Assembly: GCA_002811645.1 (NCBI GenBank)
Contig: PDIP01000003.1
Coordinates: 1 to 41,901 of the forward strand
DNA: 41,901 bases
Reading direction: 5' to 3'
Origin: Corallochytrium limacisporum
Taxonomy: Eukaryota; Opisthokonta
Shown: piece after piece, positions 18,838 through 28,600 of the stretch
How positions within the stretch are numbered: position 1 is the stretch's first letter
How the letters are laid out: each line of letters opens with the position of its first letter
The notes under the pieces: generated by a model
The model's input: the letters and a program-made list of their open reading frames with translations, nothing else
Databases searched by the model: none
What the model was told of the DNA's origin: nothing
Program-made: the position numbers and the translations under genes

Positions 18838-19785
18838 GGTGAGATATAAATGTCCCGTTTAGCCGTACATTCGGTGATCCAGAAATTAACGTTCTCTCGA
18901 GTCTTATATCATGCTTTCTTCGGGAAGTTCCTACAGTAGACATACTAGCCACCAAACCTAATACGATATCCTCTCATTCCTCTGTAACCGCTTTCGGAAT
19001 ACGTCCCACTCGTCTTCCTCTGCCGCAAGCGCAGAACCTGTTCTGTTAGGTACTGAAAGTAAGCATCAATTCGTTCTTGTTGATACGGTAAAATACCACC
19101 CTCTATCTCAGATTCCTTCTCGTGGCTGAATAGCCACAGAAAGGCGAGACCTTTCAATGTCGTTGGGTCTCTACCAAGGTGGGCGCCCTGTGCAATGGTC
19201 GCTTGTTGGGCCAGCGACTCTATTCTTGGTGGCGGCTTTACCCGCGGGGACATAGAGAGAGCTACCCCCTCTACCCGGGAGAGAGGAGGGCCGCCCCGGC
19301 CCCCGCTCCCCCAAGAAGGAAGGGGGGTTTGTCGGAACGAGCGGGACAGATAGCGGAGAGTGTAGCGGGCCCGTCCCTACCGTCTCAGTCCCCTGGTTCC
19401 TGGGCGTTGCAATTTTTTTTTGCCTCGCCCACCCGGGGGCCACACTGCGGTAGTGTGCCATTTCGCTCAGCGCGCCAGCCAAACCCCCTCGATCTTGTGC
19501 TGAGCAAGAAGGCTTGAACGAGAGTGGCTAGTGCAGGACAGGGGAGTCGGGTAAGGCAGGGACTTCAGGGGAACCGGGCAGAGCCATGGCAGCAATACCG
19601 GGGAGTGCGCATAGATCCAGCAGTCTGTGAAGTGGATCGTGAACCCAGCGCGGGAAGAAAATGACCAAAGAAAGCGTGATTTCTTACTCTACAGGATAGT
19701 GGGGTGGCTTTCTGACTATATGTGTTTGTGAACGGACATCCTTGGGTACTGTTACTCAAGTACATGTCGCATAGTGGTATGAACT
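18838..19785. other. Intergenic upstream of the kinase gene
   Basis: This lies between the kinase start and the 3' end of the IQUB relic. Apart from the weak reading frame at 18945-19253, nothing is supported. GC-rich, C/G-run sequence fills 19260-19450. Confidence 0.35.
18945..19253 (-). CDS. Possible small hypothetical protein or exon
   Basis: A 102-residue reading frame from an ATG. The central part (about 10-80) looks protein-like: it is helical, with few low-complexity residues (ILPYQQERIDAYFQYLTEQV), unlike nearby frames. I recognise no domain. It lies 108 bases upstream of the kinase start on the same strand. It could be a separate small gene, the last exon of something upstream, or chance. 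A GTGAGT donor-like word at about 19780 lies at the end of the IQUB relic on the same strand, but this ORF does not resemble IQUB. Confidence 0.25.
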   Translation of the reverse strand: MSPRVKPPPRIESLAQQATIAQGAHLGRDPTTLKGLAFLWLFSHEKESEIEGGILPYQQERIDAYFQYLTEQVLRLRQRKTSGTYSESGYRGMRGYRIRFGG

Positions 19786-20665
19786 TCACTCACTTATGCG
19801 CATGGTTTGCTGCCGTTGTTCTATTCCATTCGCGTAGTAAATACGAGGGCGGGTTTGCGGCAGTCGCATCCGCTTGGCCAGAGCAGGCAGGTTGCTGAAT
19901 TGACCACTTTCTTGCAAGTGGTTTTGCCGGATGCAGTCGATGAAATTGCCCGTGTAGTAGTCCTCTAGGTTCGGGATCTCCAGGTGCATAATGGCCTCTT
20001 CCTTGGTGAGAAGGATACAGTTCCATGGACTGAACTCTTCTTTGCGGTCCCAACGGCAGAAAGTGAGTTAGGATAAACGGTTGGCGCCGCTGATGATACT
20101 CTGGTTGTTCCATATCTTCCTGAGAAGGAAGTCGATATCACTCTCCTGGAGCAGGTACACAATCTGGGCCCCACCGGCATGATTGTCTTCGCGCATGCGG
20201 ATCTGGCGCAGAATTGTTCGCATGACTCTCAGGTTCTTGCGTTTACTCGCTTCGTTAGCCCGCCTTGCGCATGTTTTGCATCGCGGGACGCTGCTGACCG
20301 TGGCGTTAAGTTGAAACTCAGATCGCTCCTTGTAGTGTTGACAGCTACGGCAGTGCAGAACGGTCTCGGTGAAGACATCGCCTTGGGCGGCCATAGTCTG
20401 TTTCAGGGTACTTGTCCCCTTTGTTGTAAGTCAGACACGCGAAGGACTACGGCAACGCATGATGGTGGCAGCCATCTCCGGTGAGGTATTGATGTCCAGG
20501 GACCTCGGCCTTTGGGTTGAACTCCGGACACTCACACAGACGCTGGAAAAGCGTGCATATGCGTTTTCACAGACCCTCTAAAGCACGGGCACGACTGCCG
20601 CGGACTACGTGATCCGTTTCACGATCAACAAGCGAAGCTATATGTCGTACTAGGCGCAGAATATT
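19786..20665 (-). pseudogene. Decayed IQUB-like gene (ciliary IQ/ubiquitin-like protein), 5'-truncated
   Basis: Minus-strand sequence from 20665 to 19786 matches the C-terminal half of IQUB, a radial-spoke-associated protein of motile cilia. Recognisable pieces in order are LVDRETDHVVRG, KRICTLF and ECPEFNPKA, the Cys pairs CRSC and CKTC, YLLQESDIDFLLRKIW, and SPWNCILLTKEEA with HLEIPNLEDYY. Two stops fall inside conserved blocks: TGA at 20567-20569, where I expect Arg (CGA needs one change), and TAA at 20068-20070, where relatives have an acidic residue. A GT-AG intron of 85 bases (20419-20503, with a CTGAC branch-like word) restores the frame between FNPKAE and the Cys-pair exon. Upstream of 20665 the similarity stops: no ubiquitin-like or IQ part is seen. 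Two nonsense codons plus truncation indicate a pseudogene. The alignment is from memory of the family. Confidence 0.75.
20419..20503 (-). other. Inferred intron in the IQUB relic
   Basis: Minus-strand GT...AG, 85 bases, with CTGACTTACAACAAAG at the 3' end. Its length is one more than a multiple of three, which is exactly the frame change seen between the two homologous segments. Confidence 0.45.
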
Positions 20666-20846
20666 CGGGGCAACTACGCGGTCATTGCGGGGTTTGGCTC
20701 CGCCACTTTTGGGCACAGTATGGAAAGGTAGCCGTAGGGACGGATCAGAAGGGAAAATAATCTTGGTGGGGGGGGGGAATCGAGTTTTGGGTCCGCCACT
20801 GCGCACTGGCTCCACTTGGCTCACTCTCCACCCCTCCAGAACAAAA

Positions 20847-20868
20847 CCCCCCCCCCGGGGGGGGGGGG
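20847..20868. repeat. CnGn palindrome 3 (C10 G12)
   Basis: A loopless poly-C/poly-G inverted repeat about 180 bases beyond the point where IQUB similarity ends and 450 bases upstream of the ATG in its second exon. Confidence 0.75.
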
Positions 20869-21694
20869 CCGGGCGGGGATTCCGAGGTTTTCATCTTTTC
20901 GCCTGCAGACAGGCTGCCAAGGGGGCCGGGGGCTCCCTGTAGCCTTCTGCTTGGTGCGGCTACCACCACGGGGATGGCTTTTGAAAAGGTAGGTATATGA
21001 AAATCAACCCGCAAAAAGTTACACTTTCTTTGGATCCCCTTTGCGCTCCCGCTCCTCATCTTGAGTTTGGAAGGGTTTTATTGCACAGAAGGTGGAGTCC
21101 AAATTAAAACATCAGTATATGGTAAACCGATTCATTTTAGATATACTTATAGCTCAAAATTAAGCGGTTTTCGCCGCACGTGAGCGGGCAATGTTTGCCT
21201 TTCAACGAGAGGCCTAGTCCCAGGTGTCAAGCTGACCAACCGCGTCCCTGCCTCTCTGCCTGAGGAACGAATTCGGAAAATGATCGGGGGAGGGCCCTTA
21301 GTGCAGTCTCCGAAGAACCCTTCGCTTCTTGAAAGCTCGCGAAGTGGACACGAGAGCATATACAGCGAGAATCTGCAACAAATGTAACAATGCCAATTGT
21401 AATAAGATATGTGGCTGCACAGGACAGATCATACTCGAGGCTGTTCAAAGCAAACAGTAGCGTGGAGCCTGTCAACCTCGATACTTGGTGCATACACACC
21501 AATGGATTAGGTCACAGAAGTAAGAGCTAACCAGCGCATAAATCCATTTGTGGCAGTGTCACAAAGAGACTCTCGAGGGCCCGAGAGAAAGCACGCGAAA
21601 GCTACAAATAAAGACCTCGGGCGAGCATTCTCGGCAGGATTTACGGGAGGAAACCCCTTATGCAGACGGGCATAGGGGCCTAACCAAGGGACCA

Positions 21695-21712
21695 CCTAAC
21701 CCTAACCCTAAC
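21695..21712. repeat. Interstitial telomere repeat (CCTAAC)3
   Basis: Three perfect telomere units, 21.7 kb from the chromosome end and in the same orientation as the terminal repeat. Confidence 0.75.
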
Positions 21713-22177
21713 TCCCCAATTTTTGGGACAGGAGATTCCTCAGTAAAATCCACACGCTCTGAGGGTTGGGCGCGGAACTGTTTGCGATGAAAATGGGCCC
21801 CCGTATCACTTCGCGGGGGAGTACTTCGTCGTCCACGGCAGAATGTAGGCCGTTGAGGGAAGCTGTGATAACTGACGAACTCGAACAACTACCGGGATAT
21901 CGAAGACTGCCAGTATTACATTGATGTTTCTGTCTATGCCGCGGTGTGGCTGTTTAACATGTGGCAGAATCACTCACAGCAACTGTCATTCTAGTCAGTT
22001 CTCCGTCCAATACGAAATTTCTGTCTTATCGTCACCGAACGTGCCAGTGAATCCATCACGCTCCCCAAGACAGTCTTTGTTCTACTTCCTCTCATTTACT
22101 GTCAGCGTTTCTCGCTAACCTTGTTGTCACATGCTTACCCGTATTTGATGCAATCCGGTAGTAAGGGGTTTATATTG

Positions 22178-24004
22178 CTACTTGTCGTGGCTCGCTGGAC
22201 GCGCTCTGTGACCCTCGCTGCGATGTCCAGAGCCCTCCGAGTAACGCTCATCATCGCTATCACTGTTGTCGATGGACGTCGTAGTGACCTGTCTCGGCTG
22301 GGATGTTGCTTGCCCGCTGCCCTTCTCGCCAGAGCTGGTGTTATTGTTGTTGGTTTCCTCGGCTGTGGTGACCTGGCGGCTGATATTAGTCCGCGTCACC
22401 TTGCCTCCACTCCCACTGGTGGATCTAGTACTCTCGCGAGGGAGGTCTCCGGGAGGTATATTGCCAGACTGCTCCGTGACCTCATCTTGACCACTTTTTC
22501 TTGAGTCTGAGGGGAGAGCACTTTCCTCAGAATGGGTGCTACCACTTCGGGCGTCGCTATCCGACTCTTTTTTGGAAGGTGATCCTCGCTCAGCGAGTCT
22601 GCGGGGACGTGTATTCTCCAGGAGAAATTTCTTTGACCGTACCACTGGGGCTAAAGTCGACTTGTTCACAGCCCAATGCTTCTCCAACTCCTGCTGCAGC
22701 TCAATAAAATTATTGTCTGACAGATCGTGCACTCTGTATGAACCATCTTCCGTACTAGCATCCTCCAAGACGAACTCATGGTCCGGCATGAACCCGAAAA
22801 GCTTGTTCCGGTTCCCGTAGATGTATGCAATAACAGCAATTAAGTCCCGGCGCTTTGGTTTCCACAACTCAATGCTCTTGCTCTTGTCCGAATCACGGAC
22901 ACTCATGGTCATTCGTCCCCACTTGAAGAGGCTGACAGGATTCCTAGGATCTTTGCGCATGCATAAACGAGCCACGGCCGCATCAACGCGATTGCGCCAG
23001 TTTTCCACCCTTGTGATACTATCATAGGCAGCTTGGAAGTTTCTTGTCATACCCTGCTCAGCAGTTACAGGCTCTTGGGATTCCGTGATCGAGACACGGG
23101 CATGCTTACTTTGTGAACTAGAAGCGCTGTTGGGATCCTGCGTGTCACTGGTACGCTTTAAACCAACCGGCTGGGCTAATTGCACAACCGTGGGGCCCTG
23201 AGAGGTCATGAGGAATTGTTGAGGCTGCCCAGGGATCGCCATCTGCAAGTTCTGGGGCCCCGTTTGTGGTGGATTCATATTCCCAGGCACGCCACCAGGC
23301 TGCGTCTGCTGTTGTCCCATGACAAAATGCGGCTGTTCTTGGTTCCCAAAATTAATTGGCAGCATGACAATGGGATACGAGACAGTGGAATGTTGGATGG
23401 GCATGGGTTGTTGCGGCTGCGGTGGCTGCTGATGATGTGGATGGTGATGCGGATGGTGCGGATGGTGCTGCTGATGATGCGGATGATGCTGCTGATGATG
23501 CGGATGATGCTGCTGATGATGCGGACGGTACTGCTGCTGCCCCTGCGATGGTTGCTGCTGCAGTGGCTGTGCTTGCTGATGATGTGGAGTTTGCAATTGC
23601 GGCTGGTGTGGTATTGATGGTGGCACCATATATGCAATTTGCATAGGGGTGGGTAGGTGCTGGATTGTTTGCATTATTTGGTATCCCTGCCCATGCTGCT
23701 GATAGTGTGCCCCGGAATATGGTCCCGCGGGAAGCGTTTGTCGGTGACCTGTGGCCTGCCATACCCACTGCTGGGATGTTCCCGGTTGAAGTTGTTGAAT
23801 TAGTTGTGGCCGTCCAAAATTCTGTGGTTGCAATTGCTGTGATAATGCAACCTGGGATGTTTCTGGTTGCGCTGACTGAGCCGGTTGTTGTCGTCCTATG
23901 CTCGGTTGTACGGGAGCATTCGGCACGCTCGTGTCGTCTTGCACAAGTTGGTCACCTTGGGGTTGGTGGGACGATTGTGACGAAACATCTTTGTTGCTCC
24001 GCAT
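22178..24004 (-). CDS. His/Gln-rich protein with an unrecognised conserved-looking domain
   Basis: A 608-residue single-exon protein from an ATG to TAG. The first 300 residues are low-complexity: Gln/Pro-rich with a His-rich tandem repeat (HHPHHQQ units, about 160-195). A folded-looking block follows at about 320-450, containing WRNRVDAAVARLCM, FKWGRMTMSVRD, ELWKPKRRDLIAVIAYIYG and a helix-rich end. I do not recognise this domain. The C-terminal 150 residues are Ser/Thr/Glu-rich and disordered. Prion-like Q/H-rich segments next to a compact domain are common in transcription and RNA-binding regulators, so a regulatory role is a guess. Neighbouring LIN9 is divergent from it, with a 1.7 kb gap between starts. 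Confidence 0.75.
   Translation of the reverse strand: MRSNKDVSSQSSHQPQGDQLVQDDTSVPNAPVQPSIGRQQPAQSAQPETSQVALSQQLQPQNFGRPQLIQQLQPGTSQQWVWQATGHRQTLPAGPYSGAHYQQHGQGYQIMQTIQHLPTPMQIAYMVPPSIPHQPQLQTPHHQQAQPLQQQPSQGQQQYRPHHQQHHPHHQQHHPHHQQHHPHHPHHHPHHQQPPQPQQPMPIQHSTVSYPIVMLPINFGNQEQPHFVMGQQQTQPGGVPGNMNPPQTGPQNLQMAIPGQPQQFLMTSQGPTVVQLAQPVGLKRTSDTQDPNSASSSQSKHARVSITESQEPVTAEQGMTRNFQAAYDSITRVENWRNRVDAAVARLCMRKDPRNPVSLFKWGRMTMSVRDSDKSKSIELWKPKRRDLIAVIAYIYGNRNKLFGFMPDHEFVLEDASTEDGSYRVHDLSDNNFIELQQELEKHWAVNKSTLAPVVRSKKFLLENTRPRRLAERGSPSKKESDSDARSGSTHSEESALPSDSRKSGQDEVTEQSGNIPPGDLPRESTRSTSGSGGKVTRTNISRQVTTAEETNNNNTSSGEKGSGQATSQPRQVTTTSIDNSDSDDERYSEGSGHRSEGHRARPASHDK
23432..23528. repeat. In-frame 21-base tandem repeat encoding His-rich units
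   Basis: About four copies of a unit close to CTGCTGATGATGCGGATGAT (plus strand) inside the gene at 22178-24004, encoding HHPHHQQ on the minus strand. The copies differ slightly, and the 21-base period keeps the frame. Confidence 0.8.
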
Positions 24005-25685
24005 TTGGCCACTGCCCGATACAGATTAGCGGTACTATGGCGTGCTTCATATCCACTACGGCTCACATTTTTGGCGGTTTGTGTTAAATTTCCAATTCAG
24101 CATTGGAAGAAACGTTGCCCGAATCGCTTGTGGTATATCTATGTGCCGTGATCTGCCTATCACTGCACCAACTACTACCTTTGCAACTCGAGATTTCACT
24201 TGCAATACCAAACATTGTATTACAACCATTTGTAGAGAGAAGTTATAAGCTTAGGTATCCCAAGACACATTCCAGACTAACACAACGTGGCGATAGAGGC
24301 TCGTAGGTTCCTCAAATTTCTTTTCTTTCCTAACGTGATCTTTGGGTGATCGCTGGGCAGTATTCAGATCACGCTCTTCGCCAGCGCGAGCCACTGCGAG
24401 TGAGAATTTGGGGGGAGGGTCCTCCGCTACGAGCACCTCAGTAAAAGTATTTTCTTCTCTTCATTATCTTCCTCCGGGATACACTGGAAAGCTCCTGTGC
24501 CGATTCTGGTGTAGTGGAGCAGGACAGAGGCTTGGGATTCGCTCTGCCGAAGTTGGCATGGTCCGCGCACCATAAAGGCAAAACGCAAGTGGCCACAACT
24601 GATCGATGCAAGTACCTCGATCACCCCCTCTCCCAGGACTGGGGCCGCTGCAGCAGAGGAAGCCTGAGAAGAGGGGAAGGCCCTCCAACGATCTGACGCA
24701 CCTGGAAACTGGAATTTCCGACGTAAGATTTCTTCCAACGTGCACCCTTGCAGTTTTTGGACCTCCAGATCAGCTGTAAAATTAATATACTGACTATTAT
24801 GAAAATGGGAAGAATGCCAAATTTAACATTCTGAAATTTGATACTTATAAGTATATCAATATGCGACTCAAAGACCTCTGTAATCGCTTGGCAATGTATT
24901 GCATTTCCACTACCGGCACACTGAGGACAAGTGCCATGGACCCCGGGATGCAACTCCAAGTAAGTGGTTGGCCTTGGCTGGAATCCTCATTGTTTTCCTC
25001 TGGTTCTTTCACTACCGACCCTTGCCCTCATGCGCGGCGGGGAAACTTCAAAAAATTCGATTCCCTGCGTGCTCCCCGAGAACCCGAGCAAACCGCAGCA
25101 AGCAAGAAGTGGGCAAGGGATCGAGGCTCGTACAGGACCTGCGGGCCGCACGGGGAGGGGGTCACAGTACGGGTTTTCAGATATCAATGAGACGGTACAT
25201 TGACTACTGAGGGGCCACGGGTTAAAGGGGGTCTCAAACCGACCTTACTTTTATTTGCAGGCGGGGGAGACTCTCCGCTTATGGGCCCCTTTGATTCCGA
25301 GGAGTGCTCAGTAGGTCAGTCCTCTGGTGCCTCCATCAAGTTATCTCCCTTCATCTCAGCAGAGTCTTAGAATTGTTTAACACCAAACATACAATTATAA
25401 CCATCAGAGAATGGACGGGGGAACGATCAGCTGGATGAACTTCTTTGCGCACTCAACCCGGTACTGGTATGTGGGGAAAGGCGAAGAACAATTGAGAACA
25501 AGTATCATATAGACATGAATGTTTGTCTAATTGAATTTGCGTGCGGCCTCTACATGGCGTCTTGAATGCATACGTGAAATTATATACTGTGTTCGTCGGA
25601 CTCACCATGACTTGAACAAACCTTTCAAGAGAATGATGTAGGTCTTGTACTCGGATTTTTTGTTTGCCAACTTGTAAATCAGACC
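24005..25685. other. Intergenic between divergent His/Gln-rich and LIN9 genes
   Basis: No supported gene. Short frames at about 24427-24745 and 24861-25210 lack any recognised domain. It should contain two promoters. Confidence 0.4.
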
Positions 25686-28600
25686 ATGAGTGATAGATTT
25701 CCCGGCGGTATGCACCGCCGTTTTGGAGGCGCTTCCGGATCGAGACCATTTCGGGGTGGAGGAAGACTAGTACCGTTAGCAAAACGAATGGGAAGCCGAT
25801 GGAGCCAATCTGAATTGGAAAAGTTCTATGAACTTTATCATACGTATGGGAAGGACTTTGGTGAATATCTCGATGAGCTTCCTGGACGGACTGAAGAACA
25901 CGTCCAGGCAATGTTCGAAAAGAATCGCCTTGTCCTTAACAGCCTTAAGACTTTTCTTGATCGTATGGAAGAATTCTATGGATCAGATGAGTCTTCTTCG
26001 GAGGACGAAGACGAGTCATCGGAAGCAGACGGAGATGATACAAGACCGCCAATCAAGGACGAAGAGGAAGACGAAGACGAAGAGGAAGAGGAAGCACAAG
26101 ACGAAAAAGGACACAGACAAGATCCGAAGTTTCTCTACCAGCCTCCTGCTTTCGAGTATACTTCACGAAGTTATGTGAGTCTTCCTCTTGGGGCTTCGAC
26201 AGCAAAATCTGACCGCATGGCACCTGCCACATCCACGTCCGCGTCGTCACAGCATCGTGCATCTGGACTGGCACCTGTCGTTGACTCGGATCGGTTCCTA
26301 AGCTCTACAGATGATAGTGACATTGAGAGGCGTTCGCCAAGGAAGCGGAGAGCAGGAAAGGACGACATTGGACAGAAGCATCGCAAAGATAGTAGAGGAC
26401 AAAAGACGCCGGTGAGGGGATCTGCTGGACAGAAAACACCGGTGAGGGGATCTGCTGGGCAGAAGACGCCGGTGAAGACACCCGGAAAGACTGCTGCGTC
26501 CAAGAAGACGCCGACAACAGTGCGTGGAATGGATGAATCAATGCACCTCGACGATACCGAAGGCTCTGTTCAAGTAGATCACAGCGCAAGACGAGGATCC
26601 GGGCGGCTATCATCAAAAGGCTCGAAGCAAACCCCCACGCGCGGAAGAGGTAGGCCTCCGAGGACGTCAGCAGCCTCCTCGACACCGCAAGCAAAAGAGT
26701 CTGCTACCGAAGCTGCCCGCCGTGTCTTTGTCCCCTTGACAGAGGTTTGGAATGAGATCAAGGAACGGTACCACAAATTTGCAACTCCGGATGCTTTGGA
26801 ATGGATGGCCTGCGAATTTTTATACTCTGATATGGATAGGGAAATCTTTGACATGTACGAGATCGAGGTTTCTGATGCGTTTGCGATGGCGGGTGCAAAA
26901 CCTGGTATGAAGCTGACTTTAACACAATGGAACCAAGTTCGCAGGAACATGGGTAAGCCCCGTCGTTTCAGTCCTGCCTTTATTGAAACTGAGAGGGCGC
27001 GCTGGTATACCGACCGAGACGTAGTCAGACGTGTGCAGGCCATGATACACACGTTCATCAGTGATGATGACATGGAAGAAATCTTGGCTGGCGTGAACTT
27101 GCCGTCTTGGATTCCATACCCTTCGCTCATTGGACGCGAGGTCCTTGTTAATCTAGCTGGCCTCAAAAATGAAACCCCAAATCCCATCAAAGCTGGACGT
27201 GTACTTGGCATGGATATGCGGAAGAGTACGTATCGAGTCGCCGCCTACACGTATTGGAATGATGCCGATCCAGACCAGGATACTCCGACACCGCAGAGAG
27301 TTTCGAAGCGAAAGCCTGCTAAGCCACGCCCAGTGCGTGAGGACGGACCGGGGGACATTATGCAGTACGGTCCTCACAGCCGCGGCAAGGGAGTTCACGT
27401 GAATAAGGATCGTCAAGCCAAGGCACGCGCCATAGTTACCGTACCGGACTCTGCGGTGATGGATCGCACCTATCCCAGAGAAAACCGATATCTGTTGCGA
27501 AGTGTACTACCGAAGCTGATGAGCATGATCCGCTCCAAGGAGGGTCACGCATCAATCCAGGACAATAAGTCCAAGGGCAGCGGTTTCAAAATGGAGGCAC
27601 CAAAGAAAATTGACCTTCCATCATTCAAGCTAAAGAGTCTCAAAGCACTGAATCCTGAACAAAAATCTGCCTTTGCGGAACGCCATGCTCAGTGCCGTAC
27701 TCGTATCCGTGTGCTCCTGACGGAGCTCACCAATGACGCGTACAATGTCCAGAAATTAGCCCACAAGAAAGGCGTGCATTTTTATCATGTTGAAGTGAAC
27801 GAGGCTCGCAGTAGGCTGATACTGCGTCTCACTCAGGTGGCCCATCTGTACCGTGCCGTGCTACAGTCCGTTCGGGTGATCAATGACTACGCAGAACGGG
27901 TCACCGCATTGGGCCGTGATGAAGAGATTCAGAACTACCGCCGTGAGTACACGTGGTGCATGGAAGTCTTGACGGAACTAAATCGAGCCATCAATCATGC
28001 GATGTCTGTTGCGCACAAGTACGTGAGTATGCATACGGGTAGCGCCATCAGTGTAAACGAACATGACAACCCACTGATGTCTCAGTCGGCAACTACAGGT
28101 CAGTATGTCGTTGAGAAGATTATGCGGGAGCAAGAAATTCTACGGAAAAGTACGGCTGGTGGAGATGCTTCTGGTCTGGCCATCCTGACGAATCTGTCGG
28201 TCCAATTGGAGCAGGATCAAGTCTCTGCACAAGACAGTACGGAGGGTGTGGGCGGAGAAGACACGGCCGACGGTGGAGACGTTGTGCATACGCAGACTCT
28301 GAACAGTTCATCACGGCACCTTGTCGACTTGATGGTGCATATGGTTCAGTTGCTTGCGTATGTCGGGGAGGCCGGTCCGCAGCGTGTGGGCAACCGTACT
28401 GTGCAGGACACCATGGACTTTCTGGTGAGGTCCCTGCAGCCTGCCTTTGTGGAGAACCGGGAGATGTACAATACCATTCACTTCAATACTCAGCGTCTCT
28501 TGAACATGCTCAGTGACCGTGGTGTGTGGTCGAGGGTTCGGCTGGGCGACAATGCTGGTGGTAGTCAGCACACTTCGCCGGACCGGCCAGGCGCGATAGC

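Larger units (their letters stand above)
20666..22177. other. Gene-free region with palindrome and internal telomere repeat
   Basis: This lies between the broken 5' end of the IQUB relic and the 3' end of the His/Gln-rich gene. It contains a G10 run (about 20767-20777), the C10G12 palindrome and an interstitial telomere repeat. No gene is supported. Confidence 0.4.

Noticed and set aside
19786-20665. Stop-codon reassignment (TAA or TGA read as amino acid) to explain the IQUB stops
   Set aside because: Confident genes here end in TGA or TAG, the KLHDC10-like gene ends in TAA, and long frames of 500-1600 residues contain no internal stops, so all three work as normal stops. A pseudogene is simpler.
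23432-23528. CRISPR-like or satellite array
   Set aside because: The repeat is in frame, a multiple of three, without spacers, inside an open reading frame encoding His-rich protein.
25453-25911. A 152-residue minus-strand frame over the LIN9 start
   Set aside because: It overlaps the SANT-coding part of LIN9 on the opposite strand and has no domain of its own.
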